Positions 35,411 to 43,318 of a DNA stretch of 64,000 bases are shown here, piece after piece. A program made the translations under genes and the position numbers. Positions within the stretch are counted from its first letter, which is position 1, and every line of letters starts with the position of its first letter. The DNA comes from Thalassospira sp. (GTDB lineage Bacteria; Pseudomonadota; Alphaproteobacteria; Rhodospirillales; Thalassospiraceae), in assembly GCF_002709775.1 (NCBI RefSeq), contig NZ_PAQR01000003.1, positions 1-64,000 on the forward strand, written 5' to 3'. The notes beneath the pieces were generated by a model. That model saw only the letters and a program-made list of their open reading frames with translations, was not told where the DNA came from and did no database searches.

Positions 35411-35836
35411 TCAGGCCTTGATGCCCTTGCGGATCAGAATGCGTTCCGCACTTTCGTTCCAGACATCCATTTTGACGATCTTGCCGTTTTCAATCACGAA
35501 ACGGTCGATGTAACGGTTGCCTTCAAACGGGGTGCCGTCCGGCCATTCGCCGTACAGCCAGCCGGTGCTGTAAACAACGGTCTGACCTTTGGTGTGGGCG
35601 ACATCAAACTGACCGAACTTCTTTTTCACCCATTTATAGCGTGCGGCATTGAATGCCGTGGTGCCCGACGGATGGTCGTATTTCTGACCATCGGTAAAGG
35701 TGATGACGACATCATTGGACATGAAGGTTGCCGCCAGTTCCGGGTCGGGCTTCATGGATGCATCAAGAAAATCACGCACGGTTTGGGCCTCGGGCGGCAA
35801 GGTGTCGAGCACATTTTCCGTGGTCTGGTCGGTCAT
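35411..35836 (-). CDS. SnoaL-like / NTF2-fold protein
   Basis: 141 residues with the pattern of a SnoaL-like domain: EAQTVRDFLDASMKPDPELAATFMSNDVVITFTDG at the N-terminus, GTTAFNAARYKWVKKKFGQFDV, and strands VYSTGWLYGEWPDGTPFEGNRYI and FVIENGKIVKMDVWNE. These cone-shaped proteins act as small hydrolases, isomerases or ligand-binding subunits; the function here is not readable. It is transcribed toward the gntR gene and away from the ABC operon, and its promoter region contains the TGCATGCA palindromes. Confidence 0.8.
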   Translation of the reverse strand: MTDQTTENVLDTLPPEAQTVRDFLDASMKPDPELAATFMSNDVVITFTDGQKYDHPSGTTAFNAARYKWVKKKFGQFDVAHTKGQTVVYSTGWLYGEWPDGTPFEGNRYIDRFVIENGKIVKMDVWNESAERILIRKGIKA

Positions 35837-35886
35837 TTGGAAATCCTCTGTTCGCAGGAATTGATCTGTCTACAGCATAAACGGTG

Positions 35887-35933
35887 TGCATAAAATTTGC
35901 ATGCATTAATTTTATGCAAAAATTGCATGCAAT
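35887..35933. promoter_or_regulatory. Cluster of TGCA palindromes upstream of the transporter operon
   Basis: Two elements abut. The first is an inverted repeat with perfect 11-base arms TGCATAAAATT / AATTTTATGCA (35887-35918) around a TGCATGCA core. The second is the 12-base palindrome ATTGCATGCAAT (35922-35933), identical to the site before gntR. The last lies about 100 bases upstream of the -12 element of the sigma-54 promoter and also in the promoter region of the snoaL-like gene. Confidence 0.55.
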
Positions 35934-36012
35934 CTGCGTATACATGAGGCAATTGCGGTTTTAAAGATAACAGGAAATATTCTAACTATCTGATTTTTAA
36001 TGTTTCTGATTC

Positions 36013-36029
36013 TTGGCACGTCCCTTGCT
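36013..36029 (+). promoter_or_regulatory. Consensus sigma-54 promoter of the second Liv-type operon
   Basis: TTGGCACGTCCCTTGCT matches the RpoN consensus TTGGCACG-N4-TTGCT at every defined position, with GG and GC ten bases apart. It is about 80 bases before the binding-protein ATG (36107) and on the same strand. Confidence 0.85.
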
Positions 36030-36106
36030 GCAGTGCGGTGACTATTTGGTGCGCATCACGAATATGCGACGCCGGACGACGCAGTCACATAATCAGGGAG
36101 TCTCAC

Positions 36107-37294
36107 ATGCCTATTTCCTCGCCTTTCCCGAAAATAACACGCCGTGCTGCCCTTCTCGGGGCTGCTGCGGCGCTGATGTTTGCGGCCGCCTTGCCTGCCC
36201 ATGATGCCCGTGCAGATGATACCGTGAAGCTTGGCCTTGTTGCCGCGCTGAGCGGTCAGTCGGCCAAATCGGGTGAAGCGATTACCCGTGGTATCACGCT
36301 TGCGATTGACAAGATCAATGCCGAGGGCGGCGTTCTTGGCAAGCCGCTTGAACTCGTTTCGCGTGATGATGAAAGCAACCCGGGCAAGGGTCTGGTTGCT
36401 GCCCGTGAACTGACTCAGCGCGAAGGCGTTGCCGCACTTATCGGTGGTCTTGATACGCCGGTCTCGTTTGCCATCGTGCCTTATGCCAACCAGCAGAAAA
36501 TTCCGTTCATCGGTCCGTGGGCTGCTGGTACCGGGATCACTAAAAACGGTGCCGAGGAAAACTATGTCTTCCGCGTTTCCGCCGTTGATGAATATGTCGA
36601 TGAAGCCATTACCGAATATCTGATTGCCAATTACGGTGCCAAGAAGCCGGGCATGATCCTGATTAACAACCCGTGGGGGGAGTCCAACGAGAAGGGCTTG
36701 CTCAAGGCGCTTGAAAAGCGTGGCATGGAACATGCCGGGATTGAGAAGTTTGAATCCAACGACGTTGATGTTGTCCCGCAGCTGACCCGTCTTAAGGAAA
36801 ACGGTGCGGACTCCCTGTTTGTCGTTGCCAACGTTGCCCCGACCGCACAGGTGATCAAGTCTCTTGATCGTATGGGCTGGGATGTTCCGATTTCATCACA
36901 CTGGGGGCCGGCCGGTGGCCGCTTCACCGAACTGGCGGGCAAGTCGGGTGAAAAAGTCCACTTCATCCAGACCTATCTGTTCACCGATCCGGCAAACCCG
37001 ATGTTTGTCAAACTTCAGGAGAAATTCCCGGAGATTGAAACCCTTGCCGACGTGACCCCGGCAACGGGCATTGCCAACGCCTATGACGCGACCCTTCTGA
37101 TTGCAGCGGCGATTGAAAAAGCCGGTTCGACCGAAGGTCCGGCCATCCGCGAAGCGATGTACGAGATCAGCGGTGTTGAAGGCATGATCAAAACCTATGA
37201 CACGCCGTTCACCCCGGACGATCAGGATGCGCTTGGTCCGGAAGATTACACCTTCGCGCATTTCGTCGAAGGTCAGATCATTCCGATCAAATAA
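36107..37294 (+). CDS. Liv-type ABC transporter substrate-binding protein
   Basis: 395 residues from ATG 36107 (CAGGGAG six bases upstream). Tat-like signal ITRRAALLGAAAALMFAAALPAH cleaved near DARA. Type 1 binding fold: VKLGLVAALSGQSAKSGEAI, VAALIGGLDTPVSFAIVPYA, KKPGMILINNPWGESNEKGL. First gene of a sigma-54-driven operon ending in an amidohydrolase, which suggests a nitrogen-containing ligand such as an amide, cyclic ureide or heterocycle; this is inference. Confidence 0.9.
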   Translation: MPISSPFPKITRRAALLGAAAALMFAAALPAHDARADDTVKLGLVAALSGQSAKSGEAITRGITLAIDKINAEGGVLGKPLELVSRDDESNPGKGLVAARELTQREGVAALIGGLDTPVSFAIVPYANQQKIPFIGPWAAGTGITKNGAEENYVFRVSAVDEYVDEAITEYLIANYGAKKPGMILINNPWGESNEKGLLKALEKRGMEHAGIEKFESNDVDVVPQLTRLKENGADSLFVVANVAPTAQVIKSLDRMGWDVPISSHWGPAGGRFTELAGKSGEKVHFIQTYLFTDPANPMFVKLQEKFPEIETLADVTPATGIANAYDATLLIAAAIEKAGSTEGPAIREAMYEISGVEGMIKTYDTPFTPDDQDALGPEDYTFAHFVEGQIIPIK

Positions 37295-37307
37295 GCGATC
37301 TATCCAA

Positions 37308-37342
37308 CCCGAATGGCGTGTTCCCAATGCGCGCCATTCGGG
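37308..37342 (+). promoter_or_regulatory. Intercistronic hairpin after the binding-protein gene
   Basis: CCCGAATGGCG / CGCCATTCGGG, perfect 11-base stem with a 13-base loop and no U-tract, 13 bases after the stop. Confidence 0.6.
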
Positions 37343-37397
37343 GATTTATCCATTTTAATGATGCACTTACGTGCACGGCATAAGCAGGCAACGGGCA

Positions 37398-38273
37398 ATG
37401 ACGTTATTTATCGCAGCTCTGATTACCGGGATCGGTTTGGGCAGTATGTACGGGCTGATCGCGCTTGGTTTTCAGATCACCTATTCGGTGTCCTCAAAGG
37501 TCAACTTTGCCCAAGGATCGATGGTGATGCTGGGCGCTGTTCTGGGCTTTGTGTTCTGCGAACGATACGGTTTTCCCGTCATTGTCGGTTATCCGCTAGC
37601 CATTCTGTGCTGCGGGCTTGCCGGTATTCTTGTCGAGTTTTTCCTTGTCCGCCCCTTTGCCATTCGCAATTCCGAAGCCTGGCTGATGGCGACTGTCGCG
37701 GGCGGCATTTTGCTTGATAACGCGGTCCTGTTTACCTTCGGTAATGAGCCACGCACCCTGCCATCCGCCCTGGTTGGCGAAAGCTGGAATGTGTTTGGCA
37801 CGGGTGTTTATCCGCAACAAATCCTGATCCCGGTTGCCGCAATTGGTGTGGCCCTCGCACTTCATGCCCTGTTCCGTCATACCCGGCAGGGACGTGCGCT
37901 TCTGGCTGTTGTGCAGAACCTTCAGGCGGCCAAGCTGATGGGGATCAACACCACATTGATGGTGACCGGATCCTTTGCCATTTCATCGATGCTCGCCGGT
38001 TGTGCCGGGCTTTTGATTGCGCCGCTGTTTTCGGTACATTCCGATATGGGTACGCTTTTCGGGCTCAAGGCCTTTGCGGTTGCCATTCTGGGCGGCATGA
38101 CATCGGCCTATAGCGTCATGTTGGCAGGCTTTATCTATGGTCTGGTCGAGGCCGGTGTGACCACCTATCTCGGATCATCCTACACCTTCATCGTCGTGTT
38201 CGCGCTTGTGATCGCGGTTCTGACCGTCAAACCAAGCGGCCTGTTTGGCCGTGCTGCGATCAAGAAGGTCTGA
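37398..38273 (+). CDS. Liv-type ABC transporter permease (LivH family)
   Basis: 291 residues from ATG 37398 (an upstream in-frame start at 37371 lacks a ribosome site). About eight helices: LITGIGLGSMYGLIALGFQITYSVSSKVNFAQGSMVMLG at the start, then VVQNLQAAKLMGINTTLMV (coupling region) and VAILGGMTSAYSVMLAGF. Its stop overlaps the ATG of the fused permease-ATPase gene. Partner channel half for that protein. Confidence 0.92.
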   Translation: MTLFIAALITGIGLGSMYGLIALGFQITYSVSSKVNFAQGSMVMLGAVLGFVFCERYGFPVIVGYPLAILCCGLAGILVEFFLVRPFAIRNSEAWLMATVAGGILLDNAVLFTFGNEPRTLPSALVGESWNVFGTGVYPQQILIPVAAIGVALALHALFRHTRQGRALLAVVQNLQAAKLMGINTTLMVTGSFAISSMLAGCAGLLIAPLFSVHSDMGTLFGLKAFAVAILGGMTSAYSVMLAGFIYGLVEAGVTTYLGSSYTFIVVFALVIAVLTVKPSGLFGRAAIKKV

Positions 38274-40852
38274 TGATGAAACGCGATATGAAATTCAAAA
38301 ATCCGATGCCCAAACTCAATAAACCCGTCGCCCTTGATAGTGTGATCCTGGCGGCCATCATTGCCGGTTTGATCGGGGTGACGATGGCGGGCGGTTATAC
38401 CCAGTTCGTCATCGGCCTTGTCGCCATCACCACGGTTTTGTGCGTGGGGCTGAATGTTTTGTATGGTCTGACCGGACTGGTTTCGCTTGGCCAGGTCGGC
38501 TTCTTTGCCATTGGCGCCTATGCCAGTGCGATCCTGACCCTGGCCGGGCTTAATTTCTGGATGGCGCTGATTGCGGCAACCGTGATTGCCGGATTGGCGG
38601 GCTGTGTTTTGGCACTGTCGGCTGTGCGGATGGCGGGGCCGTTCCTTGCCATGGTGACGATTGCCTTTGCCTTTATTGTCGAACATGGCGCGATTGAATG
38701 GCGGGCGTTGACCGGTGGGCAAAACGGCCTTATGGGCTTCCCGATGCCCGAACTGTTTGGCTATATGTTTAGCGAACGTGATCTGGTGATGCTGTGCGTT
38801 ATTCTGGCCGGTGTTGCGCTGTTTGCCTTCCGCCGACTGGCGACAAGTGGCTGGGGCATGGCAATGACCAGCATGCGGGACGCGGAAATCGCCGCAAGCT
38901 CGCTTGGCTATAACGCCTTTGCCGTCAAGGCATCGGGCTTTGCGATTGCGGCCGCCATGGCCGGTCTTGCCGGTGCGCTTTTCGCGCCGCTGATGATGTT
39001 TATCGCGCCTTCGAACTTCCCGCTCAGCCAATCGATCCTGTATCTGTTTGCCGTCATTCTGGGCGGTGCCGGCACGGTTTTGGGCCCGCTGGTGGGGGCA
39101 TCGGTTTCGGTACTGTTGCCGGAACTTCTCGCCGACTTTGCCGAATATCGCCTGCTGATCTTTGGTGCGCTTTTGATCGTCGTGTTGTTGATCGCGCCGC
39201 GCGGGATTGTTGGCGTGATTGAACGCTTCATCCCGCTTGCCAAGCGCGGAGTGACGGCAATCCCGGCAGCCGAAATCGAAGCCGGGCTTAAGGATTACGC
39301 CAAATCAGATGGTCTGGTGGTTGAAAACCTGTCGATTGCCTTTGGCGGGGTGAAGGCGGTAAATTCCGTTTCCTTTACTGCCAAGCCGGGTGATGTCACA
39401 TCCATCATCGGTCCGAACGGGGCCGGTAAAACCACCCTTTTGAACATCATCAGCGGTTTCTACAAACCGACCGAAGGAACGGTGCGCATCGGCGATCAGG
39501 ACATCGCAGGCAAGCCGACCGATTTTGCCGCGCGTAATGGCATTGCACGCACCTATCAGGCGACCCGTCTGTTTGAAAACATGTCGGTGATCGATAACGT
39601 GATTGCCGGTATTCCGGTTGGCCGGTTTGGCAAACCGTTCAGCGCAATTGCCTCGGAGGCAAACCGCAACCATGCCGCAGGACTTCTGGCATTTTGTGGT
39701 TATCATGGTGATATCGATGCCCGTGCCGGTGATCTGCCGCATGTGGACCGCAGGCTTGTTGAAATTGCGCGGTCGCTGGCGACCAAGCCCGGTGTTCTGT
39801 TGCTTGATGAACCGGCTGCTGGCCTGATGCATGCCGATAAGGTGTCGCTGGCCAAATTGCTGCGCCAGCTGGCCGATGCCGGGATTACGGTGGTGCTGGT
39901 CGAACATGACATGGAAATGGTCATGGGTATTTCCGATCAGATCCTGGCGGTTGATGCCGGTACTCCGATCATCTTTGATACGCCGCAGGCTGTGCAGAAC
40001 GACCCGCAGGTTATCGCTGCTTATCTTGGTGATGGCGAAATGAAAGCCCGCCCGCGCCCGATCCCGTTTGAGGCCGGGGACTCACCAGTCATCGAAACCC
40101 TGCGTCTGACTGCGGGCTATGGTGCCGCCCCGGTTCTGCATTCTATCGACCTTAAAGTCCGTCAGGGCGAAATGGTTGCACTTCTGGGTGCAAACGGTGC
40201 GGGTAAATCGACCTTCCTGACGGCACTTTCCGGGTTACTGCGCCCCGTAGAAGGCAAGATCGTTATGAATAACGAGTATATCCACGACCTTGCCCCGCAT
40301 CAGATCGTGGAACAAGGTTTGGTTCTGGTGCCTGAGGGCCGTCAGGTGTTCCCGGAACTGACGGTGCGCGAAAACATCGAGCTGGGGGCTTACAAGCAAC
40401 CCAAGCCGGTCAGTTCTGAAGAGCTTGAAGCCATCCTCAATCGTTTCCCGCGTTTGCGCGATCGCATCAACAGCCCGGCCGGTCTTCTGTCAGGTGGCGA
40501 GCAGCAAATGATGGCGATTGCCCGTGGTCTGGTGGCGAAACCCAAGGCGCTGTTGCTTGATGAGCCGTCCCTTGGTCTGGCGCCTGCCATGGTCGAGGAG
40601 CTTTATGCCATTCTGGGCGAATTGCGCGATGAAGGTGTCACCATCCTTCTGGTCGATCAGATGGCAACCATGGCGCTTTCAGTGGCCGACTACGCCTATG
40701 TCCTTGAGCAGGGGCAGGTAGTTGCCGAAGGCAAGGCATCTGACCTTCGTCAGGATGAACGCCTGATTGCGGCCTATCTCGGCGGTGCCGAACAGGGTGA
40801 CAAAACCCCAAAAGACAAAAACCCGGAACAGGGAGCACATGAGAATGCTTGA
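38273..40852 (+). CDS. Three-module fusion: LivM permease + LivG-like ATPase + LivF ATPase
   Basis: 859 residues. Residues about 20-320 are a LivM permease (LNVLYGLTGLVSLGQVGFFAIGAYASA; LGGAGTVLGPLVGASV). Residues about 345-580 are a first ATPase: Walker A IIGPNGAGKTTLLNIISG, Walker B VLLLDEPAAGL, but the signature position reads LPHVDRRLVEIARSL, lacking the SGGQ glycines. Residues about 600-840 are a second ATPase with Walker A LLGANGAGKSTFLTALSG, canonical signature LLSGGEQQMMAIARGL and Walker B ALLLDEPSLGLAP. Fusing three Liv components in one chain fixes their stoichiometry; the pair of ATP sites is asymmetric. The start overlaps the preceding permease stop. Confidence 0.9.
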   Translation: MMKRDMKFKNPMPKLNKPVALDSVILAAIIAGLIGVTMAGGYTQFVIGLVAITTVLCVGLNVLYGLTGLVSLGQVGFFAIGAYASAILTLAGLNFWMALIAATVIAGLAGCVLALSAVRMAGPFLAMVTIAFAFIVEHGAIEWRALTGGQNGLMGFPMPELFGYMFSERDLVMLCVILAGVALFAFRRLATSGWGMAMTSMRDAEIAASSLGYNAFAVKASGFAIAAAMAGLAGALFAPLMMFIAPSNFPLSQSILYLFAVILGGAGTVLGPLVGASVSVLLPELLADFAEYRLLIFGALLIVVLLIAPRGIVGVIERFIPLAKRGVTAIPAAEIEAGLKDYAKSDGLVVENLSIAFGGVKAVNSVSFTAKPGDVTSIIGPNGAGKTTLLNIISGFYKPTEGTVRIGDQDIAGKPTDFAARNGIARTYQATRLFENMSVIDNVIAGIPVGRFGKPFSAIASEANRNHAAGLLAFCGYHGDIDARAGDLPHVDRRLVEIARSLATKPGVLLLDEPAAGLMHADKVSLAKLLRQLADAGITVVLVEHDMEMVMGISDQILAVDAGTPIIFDTPQAVQNDPQVIAAYLGDGEMKARPRPIPFEAGDSPVIETLRLTAGYGAAPVLHSIDLKVRQGEMVALLGANGAGKSTFLTALSGLLRPVEGKIVMNNEYIHDLAPHQIVEQGLVLVPEGRQVFPELTVRENIELGAYKQPKPVSSEELEAILNRFPRLRDRINSPAGLLSGGEQQMMAIARGLVAKPKALLLDEPSLGLAPAMVEELYAILGELRDEGVTILLVDQMATMALSVADYAYVLEQGQVVAEGKASDLRQDERLIAAYLGGAEQGDKTPKDKNPEQGAHENA

Positions 40853-42065
40853 TTATCTGGTGAGGAACGCCTGCCTACCCGGTGAGAATACGCTTGTCGA
40901 TCTTGCCGTGGCGGATGGAAAAATTGTTGAAATTGCCCAGTCAATTGCGGGTGATGGACCAAGCTTTGATGCGAACGGCCAACTGATCAGCTGCGGTTTT
41001 GTCGAAAGCCACATCCATCTTGATAAGGCCTGCATCCTTGATCGCGCCAAGAATGAGACCGGCACGCTGCAGGGCGCGATCAGTGCGGTCGCCAATGCCA
41101 AAAGCGGCTTTACCGAGGATGACATCTACGCCCGTGGTGCCCGCGTCATTGAAAAAGCAATTACCGAGGGCACCAATGCGGTGCGCACCCATGTCGAAAT
41201 TGATCCGGGCATCGGTTTGGCCGGCTTTAATGCCATCAAGCGGCTCAAGGCTGATTATGCCTGGGCGATGGATATCGAGATTTGCGTGTTCCCGCAGGAA
41301 GGGCTGTTTAACTATCCCGGAACCGAGGAACTCCTGCGCGAGGCGCTTGATAGCGGTGCCGATTTGCTGGGCGGTTGTCCTTATATGGATACCGATCCGA
41401 ATGGGCAGATCCTGCGTCTGTTTGAAATGGCGCGCGACTATGATGTCGATCTGGATTTCCATCTGGATTTCGACCTTGATGCCAGCTGGCGCCATCTTGA
41501 TGAAGTTGCCAAACAGTCCATCGCCTTTGGTTGGCAGGGGCGGGTGATGATCGGCCATGTGACCAAGCTGTCGGTCCTGCCGAAATCCGATCTTGAGGAC
41601 ACGATTTCCATCATGCGTGATGCCGGGATCGGCTTGACCGTTCTACCGGCAACCGATCTTTTCCTGACCGGGCGCGATCATGTTCATTCCGTACCATGTG
41701 GTGTGGCGCCTGCCCACAAGTTGGCCGCACACGGTGTCTGCTGCACGATTGCGACCAATAATGTGCTGAACCCGTTTACGCCCTATGGCGATTGTTCACT
41801 GTCACGCATGGCAAACCTGTATGCCAATGTCAGTCAGCTCGCGACCGAGGCAGAGCTTGATAACTGCTTTGCCATGGTGTCTGACGCCCCGGCAAAACTT
41901 CTTGGCCGATCAAACAAGATCGCGGTCGGTGAAGCCGCAAGCTTCATCGTCCTGCCAGCCCACAGCCGGGCACAGGTGGTATCCGAAATCAGCCGCCCGA
42001 TCTGGGGCATGAAAGACGGGCGGGTAACGTTTGAACACCCGGCCGCAAAGCTTATTCGGCCATAA
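40845..42065 (+). CDS. Cytosine deaminase-like amidohydrolase with atypical active site
   Basis: About 406 residues; ATG 40845 lies nine bases after GGGAG, ATG 40839 is also possible, and both overlap the fusion gene's end. Amidohydrolase TIM barrel with metal-binding HxH in GFVESHIHLDKA, His in VRTHVEIDPGIG, His in DLDFHLDFDLDASW and His in MIGHVTKLSVLP. Compared with cytosine deaminase and AtzC, the catalytic Glu expected after the third His (HCDE) reads HLDF, and the metal Asp expected in the GHDDV/GTDN segment reads ATNNVLNPFTPYGD. It should hydrolyse an amide or amine on a small cyclic compound taken up by the operon's transporter, but its chemistry may differ. Confidence 0.85.
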   Translation: MLDYLVRNACLPGENTLVDLAVADGKIVEIAQSIAGDGPSFDANGQLISCGFVESHIHLDKACILDRAKNETGTLQGAISAVANAKSGFTEDDIYARGARVIEKAITEGTNAVRTHVEIDPGIGLAGFNAIKRLKADYAWAMDIEICVFPQEGLFNYPGTEELLREALDSGADLLGGCPYMDTDPNGQILRLFEMARDYDVDLDFHLDFDLDASWRHLDEVAKQSIAFGWQGRVMIGHVTKLSVLPKSDLEDTISIMRDAGIGLTVLPATDLFLTGRDHVHSVPCGVAPAHKLAAHGVCCTIATNNVLNPFTPYGDCSLSRMANLYANVSQLATEAELDNCFAMVSDAPAKLLGRSNKIAVGEAASFIVLPAHSRAQVVSEISRPIWGMKDGRVTFEHPAAKLIRP

Positions 42066-42077
42066 GTCAGACCAATG

Positions 42078-42109
42078 AAAAAGGGCAGCGTATGGGCTGC
42101 CCTTTTTTT
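42078..42109 (+). terminator. Intrinsic terminator after the amidohydrolase
   Basis: AAAGGGCAGC / GCTGCCCTTT stem with a short loop and seven T. Confidence 0.9.
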
Positions 42110-42287
42110 GTATGAGGTTTGTCGATCTGTTTATGCGGCACCGTACCCTGCTGTTTGTTCCGCTGTGCGTTGGCTTGTTACTCCGGGTGGGTGGAGTTGC
42201 GGCGATTTGAACAGAACATAACCTGTGGTTTTTTAATTTGCATACGTGGTTTTACTGATGTATGCAGTCGCCCACAGCCCACGAGAA

Positions 42288-42330
42288 ACAAAAAAAGAAG
42301 GCCAGACAGCGGGGTTAGCTGAATGGCCTT
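42288..42330 (-). terminator. Intrinsic terminator of the DUF1127 gene
   Basis: On the minus strand AAGGCCA ... TGGCCTT with inner AGC/GCT pairing, followed by CTTTTTTTG, 50 bases past the stop at 42380. The rest of 42110-42287 holds nothing I recognise. Confidence 0.75.
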
Positions 42331-42379
42331 AAGGTATATCAGGTGTACGTAAAGGAGAGATATCAACGTTTGTAAGGGA

Positions 42380-42610
42380 TTAGCCTAGGCGTCCTCCCCG
42401 ACAAACGAGTTCGATATCCTGGCGGTCAATCCCGATGTCATCGAGGATCGACTGAGGTGCATTGTGCAGAAACTGTGCATCGCGCTGAATCTTACGTTGC
42501 TTTGCCCAGTTTCTCCGCACTTGGACGAGCCAGCGCCAGATAATCGCGCCGGCAGAGGGTGCGTGATTGGCGTTGGCAATGGAGAGTTTGCTCGTGATTA
42601 ATGCTGGCAT
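42380..42610 (-). CDS. Small DUF1127 (YjiS-like) protein
   Basis: 76 residues. The C-terminal half carries the Arg-rich amphipathic DUF1127 motif: WLVQVRRNWAKQRKIQRD, then FLHNAPQSILDDIGIDRQDIE. These small basic proteins occur in many copies in alphaproteobacteria; some are linked to stress, phosphate control or RNA turnover. The start has no strong ribosome site (AGC AAA before ATG). Its 5' leader contains the interrupted hairpin at 42630-42673 and its own terminator is at 42288-42330. Confidence 0.85.
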   Translation of the reverse strand: MPALITSKLSIANANHAPSAGAIIWRWLVQVRRNWAKQRKIQRDAQFLHNAPQSILDDIGIDRQDIELVCRGGRLG

Positions 42611-42629
42611 TTTGCTAGCCCGTTTTTTC

Positions 42630-42673
42630 GTTTCATCCCTATAGGTCAGGGGGTATCGCTGACCTGATGAAAC
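42630..42673 (-). promoter_or_regulatory. Structured leader upstream of the DUF1127 gene
   Basis: Two nested perfect stems, GTTTCATC/GATGAAAC (8 bases) and AGGTCAG/CTGACCT (7 bases), separated on one side by a five-base bulge (CCTAT) and closed by a nine-base loop. It ends 20 bases before the ATG. Could be a 5' regulatory element or the body of a small RNA co-transcribed with the gene. Confidence 0.45.
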
Positions 42674-42831
42674 ACTAGCGGTTTTAAATTGCGGGTTGTA
42701 CGCGTTTTTACGTAGTTTTTGCGTGATTTTCGCAATTATCGAGGGAAATTCAATTTCTCTTATCGTGCAAATAGTTCATTGTTGCGGGAACAATAAGGGA
42801 CTATAGCGGGGAACTGGGGCCTTTCCTGAGA

Positions 42832-43260
42832 ATGGATAATTTTGATTTACGCCTGCTTGAATTATTGCAGGTAAACAGCCGCCAAACGGGGAATGAGTTG
42901 GCGGATAAGGTAGGATTGTCACCTGCAGCATGCCTGAGACGCGTACAAAGACTGCGTGAAACGGGTGTGATCGAACGTGACATCGCTGTCGTGTCGCCGA
43001 AGGTATTTGGTAAGCGCATGACGGTCATGGTCTTGTTGACGGTCGAGCGTGACCGTCCTGACCGATATGTTTTGATGCGCGAAGAATTCGCCGGGATGCC
43101 GGAAGTTCTGCAATGCCATCACGTGACGGGCGCGCATGATTTTATTTTGCGTGTCCAGGTCGCCGATATGGAAGAATATAGCGCTTTGGTTGAGAGGGTG
43201 TTTCACGCCCCGCATATCCGGCGTTATGAAAGTCTGGCGGTTTTGGGATCGCTGAAATGA
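42832..43260 (+). CDS. Lrp/AsnC-family transcriptional regulator
   Basis: 142 residues. N-terminal helix-turn-helix (FDLRLLELLQVNSRQTGNEL, LSPAACLRRVQRLRETGVIE) and C-terminal RAM ligand-binding domain (MTVMVLLTVERDRPDRYVLM, VLQCHHVTGAHDFILRVQV). It likely responds to an amino acid. Its target is not obvious; the convergent carboxyspermidine dehydrogenase gene or unlinked genes are possible. No clear ribosome site precedes the ATG. Confidence 0.92.
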   Translation: MDNFDLRLLELLQVNSRQTGNELADKVGLSPAACLRRVQRLRETGVIERDIAVVSPKVFGKRMTVMVLLTVERDRPDRYVLMREEFAGMPEVLQCHHVTGAHDFILRVQVADMEEYSALVERVFHAPHIRRYESLAVLGSLK

Positions 43261-43290
43261 AAATGGCGGGCAAATTGCCCGCCATTTTTT
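43259..43290. terminator. Bidirectional intrinsic terminator
   Basis: AAATGGCGGGCAA / TTGCCCGCCATTT with six T on the plus side and four on the minus side; serves the Lrp gene and the convergent gene ending at 43319. Confidence 0.88.
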
Positions 43291-43318
43291 GTAATGCGTG
43301 TCTGAGCTTCGAGCCGAC

